Positions 44,861 through 57,186 of a DNA stretch of 64,000 nucleotides are shown here, piece after piece. Below the pieces are notes generated by a model. That model was given only the letters and a program-made list of their open reading frames with translations, was not told the origin of the DNA and did no database searches. Origin of the DNA: Perognathus longimembris pacificus (taxonomy: Eukaryota; Chordata; Mammalia; Rodentia; Heteromyidae); assembly GCF_023159225.1 (NCBI RefSeq), contig NC_063170.1, positions 23,896,301-23,960,300 of the forward strand, read 5' to 3'. Position numbers and translations under genes: made by a program. How positions within the stretch are numbered: position 1 is the stretch's first letter; each line of letters opens with the position of its first letter.

Positions 44861-46559
44861 GCTGCCCTTGAAATTTGCAGTCACTGTTGGAGATAGAAAA
44901 GTGAGTATGTTCCTCCTTTCTGAATGACACTGTGCCGTAGAGACCTAATCCTAGCTCACTTCCTCTTGTCCTGGGTGTCCATATTAACTCACTAAGTCGC
45001 AGGCCTTCATCAGTACTAGCTCAGGCACTCATTGACTTGGCCTGTTTTGCTTGGTCCTAGATGCCCTCCAGAATCACAAGTCTCCAGCAGCACCTGTCTG
45101 TTCTCCCACTCTGCAAAAGAGGGAATTGAACCGCAGAGTCTTCAGATCTTCAGCATGTGATGGGCTCTCCTACATGGCTATCACTACCTGTCACCATACA
45201 GCCACAGCCTCTGTCACCTCATCTAACACTCTCGGCCTTTAGCCCTTCCTGCACACCATTCAGTGTTTCAGCATGGCCTCCTTTGTGCTTCTTCTTGCAG
45301 TTCTAGTTCCCACCCCTAACCAGACAGGACCAAGAGGTAAAGGGAGCAACACAAACCTGGATGAAGGAGAAGCAAGTACTTGTGGTACAAACTCCCTCCA
45401 GTGAGAGAAGAGAGGGAAGCTTTGCAGGTAAGTTCCTCATCCTTTCTTCTAGCAGACAGTTCCAGGAGGCAATGATCCCATAGTTACTTGAGATGTCTCA
45501 GGTAGCTAGATAGTGGGCTTTCTCCTGAATGCCTTCTTCCATTGGCCTTCCCTTACTTCCCATCTCCTTCCTCTGATGTCATACTCTCCAGTAGAGCCCT
45601 AGTCCATAAACCCTACCCCAGACTGCTCTTTGGAAGAACTGGCTAAGGCAATACTTGTCAGCACAGTTCCATAAATACTGGACACAGTCCCTGGGCCTTT
45701 GGGAAATCTCTGTAGATATTACACCAAGATGCAGCATGGAATCTGACAATAAGAAAAGTTATTTCCATTTCAATCTGTTCTCAGTCCTCTCAATTGCCCC
45801 ACAGAGGAAGTTTCTACTTGAAGGAGCCCTGTCTTTGCTAAATCTCTGCCACTCTTAATAAATTGCTCCTCATTCAACAGACGCCTGATCTCAGGCAGCA
45901 CACCTTCAGTAGAAATCGTAAGCTCTTATCACTAATCGCCTTGTTTCATTTCCAGGGTATTTATTTTGTATTTAGCTTCTCTTTACAGTGACACTCATTT
46001 CCCAGTGATAATGGTGATATACATCTCCCTTTTAAATAAATTTAACTAGAAAAATAAGCCAATTAAAAATGAATAAGTAAGTAAAACAGGGAGAGCATCA
46101 GGATGAAGCAGAATGATGCGCATTTCCCAGAATGCAAGGATTTGACAGAATGTCATCAGCTAACACTGGGAGAGCTGCCCTGCACCAGAGGTCTTTGCTT
46201 GGTGTCACAGGGGTGACAACCTGCCTCAAGCTCAACTTCAGCATCCTCTGTGTTTGTCAGCCTGTCTCTGAGTTCTGCCATGAGATCTGAAGTATCCTGG
46301 CCATTTAATGGGTTTTGGCCCATGTATTTTATGCAGTGTAAAAGATTCCCATTTTTTGCTGTGTACAACTACAGGCCATGCAACAGACTGCTAACAAAGA
46401 GCAAATAAGCCCTCACAACAGTGTTTGGGCTTCTATCTTTTATCCTCCAGTTACATCTGCCCTCATACTTTCTCCAAGACTGATCTGGTTGCTAGTGTGG
46501 GCCCAATCTTATTACCTCTGATGCCAAATTTCCAGACCTTCTGAAATCTACTGGTCACT
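44861..46559. other. Mostly unique interval
   Basis: The segment 45540-45884 ends CTCTTAATAAATTGCTCCTC, resembling an ERV LTR U5/polyadenylation region. I could not find its ends and do not call it. The remainder shows nothing. Confidence 0.35.
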
Positions 46560-46797
46560 TTTTCTGTACCAGTCCTGGGGGCTTAAACTCCAATCCCAAG
46601 TATTGTCCCTGAGTTTTTCTGCTCAAAACTAGTGTTCTAGTACTAGAAAGCCACAGCTTTCTGGCTTAAATTTTTTTTTTTTTTGTAGTTAAGTTGAAGG
46701 TACGAGTCTCATGGACTTTTCTGCCTGGGTTGGCTTTGAGATTGCAGCCTCCCAAGTCCCTAGGATTACAGGCGTGAGCCACCAGCTCCTGGCCTAC
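46560..46797 (-). mobile_element. B1-like/Geo composite SINE
   Basis: Geo part (GTACCAGTCCTGGGGGCTTA), linker, and a well-preserved B1-like part (AGGATTACAGGCGTGAGCCA). Confidence 0.85.
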
Positions 46798-48089
46798 TTG
46801 CCAATTTTATTCCACTTGAACACACCCAAGGCCCAACCCCAGAGATGCCATTTTACTCCCCAGCGCCCAGCGCCCCCATGTGCTTGAGATGCTAGCTGAT
46901 GGCTTCTGTCTTCTGTGAGTACTTGGGGAGCGCTCCTCCAACTGCTCCTTTCTGGCTTTCCCAGACACCTCCAACTTAGAAATCATGTGGTTTCCAGAGA
47001 GCCCTGCCTTCCCTTCAGGACTAGTTGTCCTAACTACTCCACTGCCTGCCATTTCTCAATTTTTCCCCTCTCCTTCCATCTCTCATTCCAGACCCTTATC
47101 ATCTATTTTCCTTCAACATTCTCTAGACCTCTTTCCAGGCTTATCCACTGTATCAAAACCTCAGTCTTTAAATGTCACCACTATTCCATAATCCATACAG
47201 AGAAGTTTCTTGGGGCTCAGAAAATGCCATTGCTAAGTGCCCTTCTTGAGGTCCTAGTACTTCCTGCACCCGGTGCCTACACCTTGAATTAGATTCAGGG
47301 TTCCTGTTTGTGATATCAACATTGTTTCTAGGATGAAGGACCCAGGAGCACGGCGCCTTCCCTTCCCCAGGCAGTCTCAGAACATGTAGGTGACAGCACA
47401 ATTCTCAGGATGATGGCTGGGGCTCCACCAGAACCCAGGTCCTAGAGAACTGAAGAAGAAAGAAAAAAACAACACAGTGGAGACTTCAGCCCTGTGCTCC
47501 ACAGGCGAAAGGCAAGTCCAGGAATCCAACATATGACCTCATGAAGCTGCACCATCTCTGTCACCAAGCTGGATTGGCAGAAGACACAATTCTTACTCAC
47601 AGTCAAATGGGAAGTGACCTTGGCAGACATTTGTTGAAGACTTATGGGAAGTTGGAACAGCAACTTTGGGATCTAGAATGACAAAGGATCATACTTTCCT
47701 CTCTGGGATGGGCTCCTGAAATTGCTAAGGGCACCGTTCACTTATATTCAGGGGTCCAAGGGTCCAGAAAGAATGGGACTATTTTGCTGTAACTTCTCCT
47801 CATGTCATCTCAGCCTGTGAACCTCTTAGAAGCTGCCCTGTATACCTCTGCTCACAGTTTCTTCTTCTCAGGTATGGCATGACTCCAAACCTAGTTATAG
47901 CATGCCCTGTCTTTCTGTTAGGAGAAATGCCTTGTTTTCTTTAGACTTGCCCCCACCATGTGCACATCAGTCAGAGATGCAAATAGTAAGTGCTCAATAA
48001 TTGCTTTGGCTTGTGTAAGTGAGAGAAGTACTGTTGTCCTTGGAGAACAGAATGTGGAATTTGCAGGTACCTGAGTTCCATGTCCTCCT
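46798..48089. other. Unique interval
   Basis: The segment 46800-47300 is GC-moderate with overlapping open frames on both strands, but no domain is recognisable. Confidence 0.4.
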
Positions 48090-48190
48090 GTTTCACCTAT
48101 TTAGTTGTGTGACCCTAAGCAAGATTCTCATTCTCTGACCCCAAGATTTCTCATTTGTAAAGTGAAAATAAGAATCCTCATTTTACAGGG
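48090..48190 (+). mobile_element. MIR SINE fragment
   Basis: TTGTGTGACCCTAAGCAAGA, then AAAATAAGAATCCTCATTTT, in MIR order. Confidence 0.65.
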
Positions 48191-48261
48191 ATGTTTCAAA
48201 ACTTACGTGTGGTAGATGGTAGAATGCTTTCCTTATACCCAGTGGCCAGTGAGATTACAAA

Positions 48262-48502
48262 GGAACTAGGGAAGAGAAAGAGAATACCAAAATTGAGAGA
48301 CAGGATAAAAAGACAAACCAATTCAACAGCAATACTTACAAAACTATATGCTGTAAACCAACTGTACAACTTATGGGGGGAGGGGAGCGAGAAATGGGGA
48401 GGGGAAAAATGAGAGAGAAGGTAACAAGTTGGATAAGAATTGTACTCACTGCCTTACATATGAAATTGTAACCCCTCTGTACTTCACTTTGACAATAAAG
48501 AA
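48262..48502 (+). mobile_element. L1 3' UTR fragment
   Basis: The unit runs from GGAACTAGGGAAGAGAAAGA to TTTGACAATAAAGAAC. It is a short piece of L1 3' UTR of the young type; its 5' end is at the same position as the 60875 copy. Confidence 0.85.
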
Positions 48503-48544
48503 CCCCCCCCCCAAAAAAAAAACAACAACAAACAAACAGTGGAA

Positions 48545-48765
48545 GGGCCAGGTGCTGGTAGCACTTGCCTATAATCCTAGCTACTCAGGAGGTAGAGATC
48601 TGGGGATCTTGTATGGAAGTCAGCCTGGGCAGAAAAGTCTGTGAGACTGTTATTCCAATAACTTCCACAAAAAAAGCCAGAAGTGTAGCTGTGGCTCACA
48701 AGCTAGGGCACTATTAAGCTCAAGGACAGTGCCCAAACCCTGAATTCAAGCTCCAGGTGGAAAAG
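48545..48765 (+). mobile_element. B1-like/Geo composite SINE
   Basis: GGCCAGGTGCTGGTAGCACT head, then linker (GTGAGACTGTTATTCC) and a shortened Geo part. A GA-rich tail follows (48760-48835). Confidence 0.83.
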
Positions 48766-48840
48766 AAGAAAAAGGAAGAGGAGGAGGAAGAGGAAGAAGA
48801 GAAGAGGAGGCAGAAGAGAGGAAGAAAAAGAACCAGAGAG
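48760..48840. repeat. GA-rich low-complexity tract
   Basis: (GAGGAA)n-like purine run extending the SINE tail. Confidence 0.88.
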
Positions 48841-50389
48841 GTGGTTCTGTTGGAAAGAGTCAGACCCAAGTTGTTGGCTTTGAAAACAAACAAACAAAAA
48901 ATGAGGACTCTAGGATAGGTGAGCTAGAAATTGGAAAAGGCAAAGGAAATGAGCTTCTGAATTTCCCCAAAGACCGACTTTAACCTAGTGAAACCTTTGG
49001 TCCATCCCCAGTTCAATTTCCCTACTCCAGGACAGGAAGAGCACTATCTTGTGTTGCTTTTGGCCACTGAGTGTGTGGTGAGTTGTTACAGCATGCACAA
49101 AGTGTTGTGGGAAGTGCCTGGTCCCGAGTGGGCTCCGTAATAGTTGAAGACAAAGAATGAAAGAAAATATATTAGTGCTTTTCCCGCTAGAGTCTAGTAT
49201 ACTGAGAGGAATGTGTCCTGTGTCTCTTATTTCTTTATCATCTAGCAAAGTGCTGGGTACACAACATGCTCCAAAGGATCTTAGACTCAGCTAGAATGCT
49301 ACTTTCACCCATTAATTCCTGTACAAAGGATGAGGACAAGATTTGGCAAAGAAAGGGGCCAAGACATTTATAAAAGACAAATCACCTCCTTTGGGAAGAT
49401 TGAGTGTGAGTGTGCTAAGGCTCCAACTCATAGAAGACAGAAGCCAGGTTTTGAGGCTACTGTGTTTTTTGCCTGAGGCTCCAAACCAAGATTCGTGGGG
49501 GGAATGGTGGAGAGAACCCTTCCCTCAATCTCAGGAAACAGAAGAGGTCATCTCTGTGGGTGAGAGATGCTATTTGTCAGGGGGAGGGACATGTTCATTA
49601 TGAGCAAGCCCACTTCTGTTTACCATCACTGTTTGCTGAGGTATTGGGTTGAATTCACCCAGTGTGTCAAAGAGCTGGGCCCGGGAACAGGCTGAGACAG
49701 TGACCACCATCGCCCTGCAGGATTCTTCTACACATTTCTGAATGCATTTGGACCTCCCTGGATGCCAGGTGCTGAAGAGGAAGTGCTTGGTTATGAGGAT
49801 GCTGCTGACGATCAGTTTGATCCATCCAACACTGCTACAAACCACAGAATGTCTTTCAATTGTAAAAGAAAAGAAAAATTTGGTTTCAGTCCTGAATGCA
49901 CTGAGGAAGGAACCCAGAGGTCACTTTCTCTTTCTTTCCAGCTCTCTCTCACTCTCTTAAATAAGGGGAAAGGCTATATTTTTCCATGGATTAAGTCCAA
50001 CACAGAGAAAACTGTCACTGTGAAAACAATAGAATTTATCTCCACTGATATAGCTTGACACTGGGACAAGTGCCTGAATTGTTGCCATAGCAATAAATGT
50101 GTGGGACTTATGCATGCGCTTTCTGCTATAGGATTTTGATTAATGGCATTGACTAAATGGTGTGAAGGGGGAGAGGCCAGCAGAAGGCCCAAGGAGAGAG
50201 AGAGCAGGCTGCACAGGGCCTGTCCTGGCCCAGGAAGGAGGGGTTTCAAGTGGGCTCGGCTAGAAACCAGTTAAACATGGATGAAACCTCCTTGTGGTGG
50301 CAGCTTCGCATGCAACACTACCTTTGGTTGGCACCCGAGATGCAAGATTTGGGGACCAGAACTCCATCAAGGGCCACAGACTTGATACA
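48841..50389. other. Unique interval
   Basis: About 1.5 kb without repeats or coding signals that I can identify. Confidence 0.4.
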
Positions 50390-50630
50390 ATCTAACATTT
50401 ATTGAGATTATCTGTTTCCTAAATGTCTGGTACAGATCTAAGGATTGTCATGGATTTCAGTTTATTTAATCATTTTATAAGCTCTTTATGTTAGTTATTA
50501 GTATTATTTTTTTCTTATAAAGAAGCAGAGGCCTAGATAGGTTAGTTTGCCAAGTCACCCAGCCAGGGAGTGACAGAACTAGGATTCAAGTTTAAGCTGA
50601 TTCCAGGAACCACACCTTTCAACTGCACTA
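50390..50630 (+). mobile_element. MIR SINE, fairly complete
   Basis: TAACATTTATTGAGATTATC, 'ggtacagatctaagg', 'caagtcacccagccagggag' and TGACAGAACTAGGATTCAAG follow the MIR consensus order almost from end to end. Confidence 0.8.
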
Positions 50631-51701
50631 CTCTTTGGAAACACATTCTGCCTTTGCGCCCTTGCTGATCAATGCTACTGAGATTGGAGGCAATGTGGTG
50701 GGAGGAGGGAATGGCTCAGTGAAAATCATCTCCACCTGTGGAGGAAACACAATCGTGGATGCTCTTGGTAGCTGCTAATGTTGTAGGCCTTCACAGAGCA
50801 GAGTGTGTGACCTTGTGCTGTTCCTATGACCTCTATTTCCTCACCTTTGACATGGATACAGTACCTGGATATCCTGGCCTGGTGAACACTAAACCTAGTG
50901 GCTGGCACACAGTGAATCTTCATAGCACATTAGTTTTTAAAAACTACTCATTTTTATTTGCACATTGTTCAGAAAACCTCTCTCTCTCTCTCTCTCTTAT
51001 TTTTTTTGACAATTCTTTTTTACATGTCAGTCAATCTCCCGAGCCTGCCCTCCTGTCATTTTTATCTCTTCATTTTAAACTCTTTATTATCCCCTGAGAT
51101 GAGGCTATCTTTATCACTTATCTTCTACTTCAATCATTTGGCATTTTTCCTCCTTTGTAGGCTCCATTGTTCGCTCCTCTGCAAGGATTCCTAATGCGAG
51201 AGTACCTCTTTTTGACTATTTACTCTAATTTCACAGGTTCAATGCTATATTATATAGTTTTGCAATCACATATTCAGAATCTTTTGAACACTTTTTTTGA
51301 ATTTTCAGCAATAAATCTATCTGGAAAAGAATGCTCCTCCAAGGTGTTCTTGTTCTGCTGGGCCACAACCATTCTTGGTCTGACCTCATTCACTCATGCA
51401 TCTTCATTTAATGAGTGCCTATTATATACTCACATGTGTCATACCATAGCTTCAAGTGTCTCAGAAAAACAAAAAGTAACTCAGGTGATACTGTTTCCAT
51501 ATACAGTGCTCCAGAATGGCTTCTTTGCAAAGGAAACTTTTGAAGCAGGCACCTAAAGAAAGAAAGAAGTGAGAAATATAGGTATGGGATGGCTATTCTG
51601 GACAGAGGGAACAGCCAGCGCAGAGCCCATGCTCAGCCTGCAGGACCAAATCTTTAACCATGGTAGACAGCTCAAGTGGTAACTCCAGGGCAATGGTTAT
51701 T
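50631..51701. other. Unique interval
   Basis: A (TC)n run at 50981-50998 is the only simple repeat. The plus-strand open frames at 50738-51556 have no visible domain. Confidence 0.4.
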
Positions 51702-51716
51702 ACCCAGATTCTTTTT

Positions 51717-51923
51717 TTTTTGTTTTTTGTTTGCCAGTCCTGGGCCTTCAAGTCAGGGCCTGAGCACTGTCCCTGGCTTCTTTTTGCTCAAGGCTAGCAC
51801 TCTGCCACTTGAGCCACAGCGCCACTTCTGGCCATTTTCTATATATGTGGTGCTAGGGAATCAAACCCAGGGCTTCGTGTATACAAGGCAAGCACTCTTG
51901 CCACAAGGCCATATTCCCAGCCC
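51717..51923 (-). mobile_element. IDL-Geo SINE
   Basis: The copy runs from a T-run tail to CATATTCCCAGCCC. The duplicate ACCCAGATTCTTTTT is at 51702-51716 and 51924-51938. The open frame on the plus strand is its translation. Confidence 0.92.
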
Positions 51924-51938
51924 ACCCAGATTCTTTTT

Positions 51939-52639
51939 ATTGGCCTTCCCAACCCATAGTACAAATTTCCTTTAACAGATTTTTTTCCTCTTGCTCACTA
52001 AACTGATGGTCTTTTCTTGTTTTTCCAGGTGGAGTAGTTTTAAGTGGTCCATGATAGGATTCTGTTGTCCTATAACAGAAATCCTTTGTGTTTGGCATGT
52101 GGATGGCATCTAGCCTCACTTCCGGACACTGAGCAGGCTGAGGGTGTGATAAGGGATGACACTATATCTCCCAGCAGAGACCAGGGATGGCTCATGCCCA
52201 GCACGAATGTCCCGATTCCATGGTAAACAGCACTTGGTCATCACAATATTCTTTCCTACAGAGCTTAGATCTCACTTCAGAATCTTTCTTAACATTCCTA
52301 TCTTGTTGTGAGTAGTAGGCAAGATCAAACCTTTGTTCATCTTTGGTGATGGGCATAAACAGTTCATGCATATAAACTGAAGTTTTGAATTAGGCTAAAC
52401 TGTATGATAACGCTAGCAGGAAATTTTTTAACTTCAAAATGGTAAGCTTTTATTTTTCAATCTAAACAGTGGAATTAAAATACAACTCAGTGTGATGTAC
52501 TCTTGTTTAGAAATATTTTGCTATGCAAAGATTTTTGTCTTCTGTAAACACCTAGATTCTGATATATTATATACTCAATTTTTTATGCGTTGAATTTTTT
52601 AAAGTATTCATGAATGTGCTAATGCATCTTCCATGACAC
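51939..52639. other. Unique interval
   Basis: No recognised feature. Confidence 0.4.
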
Positions 52640-53162
52640 AATCTCCAACATACTGGACAAAAGTCTTAGTGTGTACCCACCTTCTGGGGCCATAAAGTGG
52701 TCAAATCTAGAGTAAGGAATAATTCCCACAAGACATGCCAGTAGAACATAGCTAACCTCTGTGGAGCAGATCTGTCATGGTTCTCATTATTCACTCTTCT
52801 CCTTGGACAGGATTTATTTTCCCAACCCATGTATGATTTGCAGTATTGTGCCTTTCTGGGGCAGGAGGGTACATCCCTGCTCACTTCATGTCAGACTTGG
52901 ACATGTGACTTGCTCTACTCAATGAAATGTGGTCTGTGAAACCTGTGGGTAGACTTCAAAAATCATTGCATGTGATGCATTCACAGTGCTTCGTTTCCTG
53001 TGACAGAGGACTTGGATCTTGGATTGTGGAAATAGAGCAGAATTATGAGCCTTAGCTCTGCTGCTGCAACAGACAAAGTAGATGAGAAATAAAGCTTCAT
53101 AAACATGTATTCTGGGGATTACTTGTTATTGAAGCTTTATGTAGCCAAAGCTGATTAATATA
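52640..53162 (+). mobile_element. MLT1-type MaLR LTR (J/K-like)
   Basis: Ordered blocks include TGTGACTTGCTCTACTCAAT, GAAATGTGGTCTGTGAAACC, an AGATGAGAAATAAAGCTTCA polyadenylation region and a GCTGATTAATATA end. These match old MLT1 LTRs. The subfamily is uncertain. Confidence 0.65.
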
Positions 53163-54440
53163 CCTTGTCAGTATTAGATCCCATGCTGGAAAATAAAGGT
53201 CCCCAATACTTTCCCACCATAGATATTGTCACACTCCATGGAAGGTGTTTTGGTCTACGGACATTGATAGGATGAGGAGGATGAGGAGGGTCCACATATG
53301 TGGTAGAACCCTTTAGAGAATGTGTTCAAACAGCACAATCATAGTCACAAAGAGGTTTGGAGTACAAGTAAGCTTGAATACATTGGGTTACATGAAGCTG
53401 AACAGGTTTCTATCTAGCAAGACATCCTAGAGACTTGAGCATACTAAGGTATGTTGTGACTCTCCAAGGATGACGGGGTATATTGAATTCACTGTTTCCT
53501 AGAATTGTTTGATTATAGAACTCCTCCTTATTAGGTTCCTTTATGGGCTTAACATTTTAAAGAAACCTTGGTAAAAATTGCCTCTTGTGAAAGCAGAATC
53601 TTGTGTATTTTCATTTCTCTTCCACCCATCCATCTTCCCCCACCCCCCGCCCCGCTTTTTACTGTTTGTCTCATCTCTCATCTTTGTCTTTTCCACCTGC
53701 TTTTCTTCTTTTGACTACATCTCCATCTCCTCTCATTATACTGCCTTTATATCTATTTCTTTTCTTTCCTTTTTACTTTTTCCTATTGTCCTCTCTTTTC
53801 CCCTGTCCATAGTACAACCCTTTTTCTGGCTCTCTTTGGTTTTTCAAGAAGCTGATGAGTTTTCTCTGACTGGATAACCCAAGGGACTATCCTGCCCAAT
53901 TGTCAAGTGTCATTCCGAAGTAGGGAAGCGCCTCACTGATGGTGCTGCCTGCTCCTCCCAGGTGTGGTGTTAATTTTAACGTGATGGGCTTTAACATCAC
54001 ATCAGCCTCCTTAACGGGAGATCCTTTGTTCTAGATTCAGACAAAGCAGCACAGTCGGCCTTAAGAGAAAAAAAAGCTGTTTCATTTTATATTGGAAAAA
54101 TACAATGTGACATCTGGAGAATAAATTGTTCAGTCAGCCAGAAATACGCCTTGTAAAAATTGCTTAGGTTTCTGTAACAAGATTATTTACCGAGAGTGTT
54201 CACCTATAATACAGCACACTTTTGAAATGGACCTTTTATGAAACACATCAAGAACTGTAGAAATGTATTCAGTGCATTAATCTACAACACTGCACACTTT
54301 ACCACACTCTTAGAGCAGATTTCAAAACTCAGACCATCTAATGAGATAGAAAGAAATCATTCTCAGCCGCCATTCATTCCAGTCATGTTCTATACTGAAC
54401 CCTTGGGATATTTTACATAATGCAGCAGTAGGTTTTTCAA
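53163..54440. other. Unique interval with possible conserved block
   Basis: A pyrimidine-rich part lies at 53590-53830. The block 53925-54410 is repeat-free and complex, with words such as ATCCTTTGTTCTAGATTC; it is a candidate regulatory region only. Confidence 0.35.
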
Positions 54441-54474
<34 letters not shown>

Positions 54475-54495
54475 TTCACACACACACACACACAC
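54441..54495. repeat. Compound (TC)n(CA)n microsatellite
   Basis: About 17 TC units with one TT break, then 9 CA units. Confidence 0.95.
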
Positions 54496-55261
54496 TCACA
54501 TTGTCACACACACTCTCATGTCCAAACAAAATATATGACTGTTCAGATATGTGTTCCATTTAGAATCCACCAGACCCATATTTCAACAGCCCACGTGCAG
54601 GGCAGAGGCTGGCTATTTTAAATACTAGAACTGTATAAATATTTAAAGATCTCAATTTAATCCAAATGAGAGCTCGCTCAGGTACTGTCAGTTACTTACA
54701 TGACTCCCTCTTTTTCAGATTGCAGGGTGACAGTTTGGATAGCAATCTCCTGGCAATTTGAGGCCCTGCCTCAGTTGGAATCTGGCAGCTGGGATTGGGC
54801 TTGACGTGGCTGAAGCAGGTGGATGGGTGGAAAAGTGGGTCATGTGCAGGAGGCAGGGAAAAATGTGCCTGCCTTTGTGACCTTAACTTTTCTTTGCTAT
54901 TCTGGTAACAGCCATGGACTCTTCCAGCTGGAAGAGCAGCTCAGGAATAGGTCTCACACTCCATCCTCAAGGTCAAATCCACTGTCCCCTTGGTTCAATG
55001 GGTATCAGTTGAAGACATAGGAATCCTACAGAAAAATTCTTATCCCTATCTAATGAGAGGCCCAGGTCCTTCTCAAAATTGACATTGTCTCAGTTATGTT
55101 ACTGATGCCAGGAGAGCTAGCTATGGGAAAGAAGCCAATTTGGAAATTTAGGAGAGGATATAGAGAGCCATCTTGATTTTTCTCTCCAGTTTCAGAGATC
55201 AATCCAATTCTCAGCCACTGCTTCTCATTCTCTCAGCATCAACATTCTGCACAAGTTGCCA
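54496..55261. other. Unique interval
   Basis: Repeat-free, complex sequence up to about 54720; no gene seen. Confidence 0.4.
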
Positions 55262-55488
55262 TGAGTTGGATGCTGGTGACTCATGCCTATAAATCTAGCT
55301 GATCAGGAGACTGAGATCTGAGGATCGCAGGTCGAAGCCAACTGGGGTAGGAAAGTCTGTGAGACTCTTATCTCCAATATACTACACAGGAAAAGCCAGA
55401 AGTGTTGCTGTGGCTCAAGTGGTAGAGTGCTAGCTTTGAGCAAAAGCACTCAGGGATAGCACCCAGGCCCTGAGTTCAAGCCCATGAC
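55262..55488 (+). mobile_element. B1-like/Geo composite SINE
   Basis: A complete example. The B1-like head is GGATGCTGGTGACTCATGCC, the linker is GTGAGACTCTTATCTCCAAT, and the Geo module runs GAAGTGTTGCTGTGGCTCAA to GGCCCTGAGTTCAAGCCC. A short repeat AAGTTGCC at 55252-55259 and near 55501 may be its target duplication. Confidence 0.88.
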
Positions 55489-55709
55489 CAATAAATAAAT
55501 AAGTTGCCTGATGGTAGGTGAGTATCGTCTGCATTGTGGAAGCTGCCAAGCTGTTTTCTGATCATCTTTTTTTTTTTTTTTTGCATTGGATACTAATATT
55601 TACTAGTATTGACTTTTCTTTTTCTAAATTTCATCCTCTGGGAAACTACAAATCTCCTTTAGAAATCATTCTTTCTTCTTGGCTTCTGTTTCTTTCACAG
55701 TAATATTAT

Positions 55710-55900
55710 GTTCCTGTTTTCATGGTCCAACTCAAATCATCTGCCCTACACAAGGTCTTCTATTAGCACCCAGCTCACACTAATTTCCCTTTTTGATCCT
55801 CTCATGTAGCGGATGTATTGGACCACCCAGTTTAGCTCTCACCATCTATAGCCTTGTCTTGCTTCTACTGTATCAAGTACCAGGGAATGAAAAAGACGAG
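55710..55900 (+). mobile_element. L2 LINE 3' fragment
   Basis: CATGGTCCAACTCAAATCAT followed by text on acceptor-like 'aaggtcttctattagcac' is the L2 3' region pattern. Confidence 0.5.
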
Positions 55901-55959
55901 TGCAGCAAGAATAACCAAATTAACATTTTAGTTGCTCCTCCTCCATCATGGACTCATGT

Positions 55960-56075
55960 GAGCCTTGGGCAAGGTCCTTACCTACTCTTGAGTCTCAGTT
56001 TCCTTGCCTATCAAATGGAGGTGTGTTCTTGTTCAGGAATTGTTGCTATCTCATGACATCACTTGTAGAATTGAA
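55960..56075 (+). mobile_element. MIR SINE fragment
   Basis: CTTGAGTCTCAGTTTCCTTG then CCTATCAAATGGAGGTG in MIR order. Confidence 0.65.
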
Positions 56076-56109
56076 GAAAAGCATTTATAAACTGAAAATT
56101 CTGGAGCAC

Positions 56110-57080
56110 CTATAGAGTATTAAAAAAACATTGCTCCTTTGTCAAACAAAGGATCTATAAATGCTCAAATAATTAAACACCAAAAGGACAAATAATCTGA
56201 ACAAAAAAATAAAATTGAACAAACAGCTCTCAAAAGAAGTACAGATGATCAATAAATACATGAATGAACATTGAGCATCCTTACACATAAAAATGTAGAT
56301 CAAAACGATACAGGGCTGGGGATATGGCCTAGTGGCAAGAGTGCCTGCCTTGGATACACAAGGCTCTAGGTTCGATTCCCCAGCACCACATATACAGAAA
56401 ACGGCCAGAAGCGGCGCTGTGGCTCAAGTGGCAGAGTGCTAGCCTTGAGCGGGAAGAAGCCAGGGACAGTGCTCAGGCCCTGAGTCCAAGGCCCAGGACT
56501 GGCAAAACAACAACAACAACAAAAAAAAACGATACAGTGATTCCATATCACCCCAGTCACAATAGGTTGATTTAAAACAACAGTAACAAATACTGATGAG
56601 GATGCTGGGGAAAGAGAATCTTCATGTACTGTTGGTAGGAACATAAATTAGTATAGCCACTATAGAAATCAGTAAGAAGGTTCCTCAATAGAACAAGAAT
56701 TGAACTATTATATGATTTTGCTATACCACTCTTGGGCATATATCTGAAGGAATGTAAGTCACTATATGATAGAAATACCTGAACACTTATATGTTTTTTT
56801 GGCAACATTATTTACAATAGGTCTATGGAATGTACCTAGGTGTCCAACAACCCATGAATGGAAAGACAAAATGTGGTACACAGGCAATGGAGTATTGATC
56901 AGAAATAAAGAATGAAATTATGTTGTTTGCAAGAAAATGAATAGACCTGGAGATGATTGTATTGAGATAGACAAGCCAAGCTTAGAGAAACAAATACCAG
57001 TTTTGCTCATAGGTAGGATCTAGACTTTAAAAATATAATATGGCATGATTATAAAAGAAAGACTTTGGAGAGGGAAATTA
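56110..57080 (+). mobile_element. Old L1 ORF2 end, interrupted by a SINE
   Basis: The blocks AACAAACAGCTCTCAAAAGA, 'actgttggtaggaacataaa', CCAACAACCCATGAATGGAA and ACAAAATGTGGTACACAGGC follow the L1 ORF2 end in order. An IDL-Geo SINE splits it at 56314-56525. Frames are broken. Confidence 0.8.
56314..56525 (+). mobile_element. IDL-Geo SINE in old L1
   Basis: Complete dimer with an (AAC)n and A tail. The duplication AAAACGATACAG is at 56302-56313 and 56526-56537. Confidence 0.93.
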
Positions 57081-57130
57081 GTAGGGGGAGAAGAGAAAGA
57101 AGAAGGTGACGAAGAGGTGAATGTGAAGTA

Positions 57131-57186
57131 ATGTGTGCGTGTGTGTGTGCGTGTGTGTGTGTGTGTGTGCGCGCGCATGCATATGA
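57131..57186. repeat. Alternating TG/CG tract
   Basis: Fifty-six bases of perfect purine-pyrimidine alternation, including a GCGCGCGC core. Confidence 0.95.

Noticed and set aside
45540..45884. LTR end suggested by a late AATAAA
   Set aside because: No TG/CA boundary or duplication found; left as unassigned.
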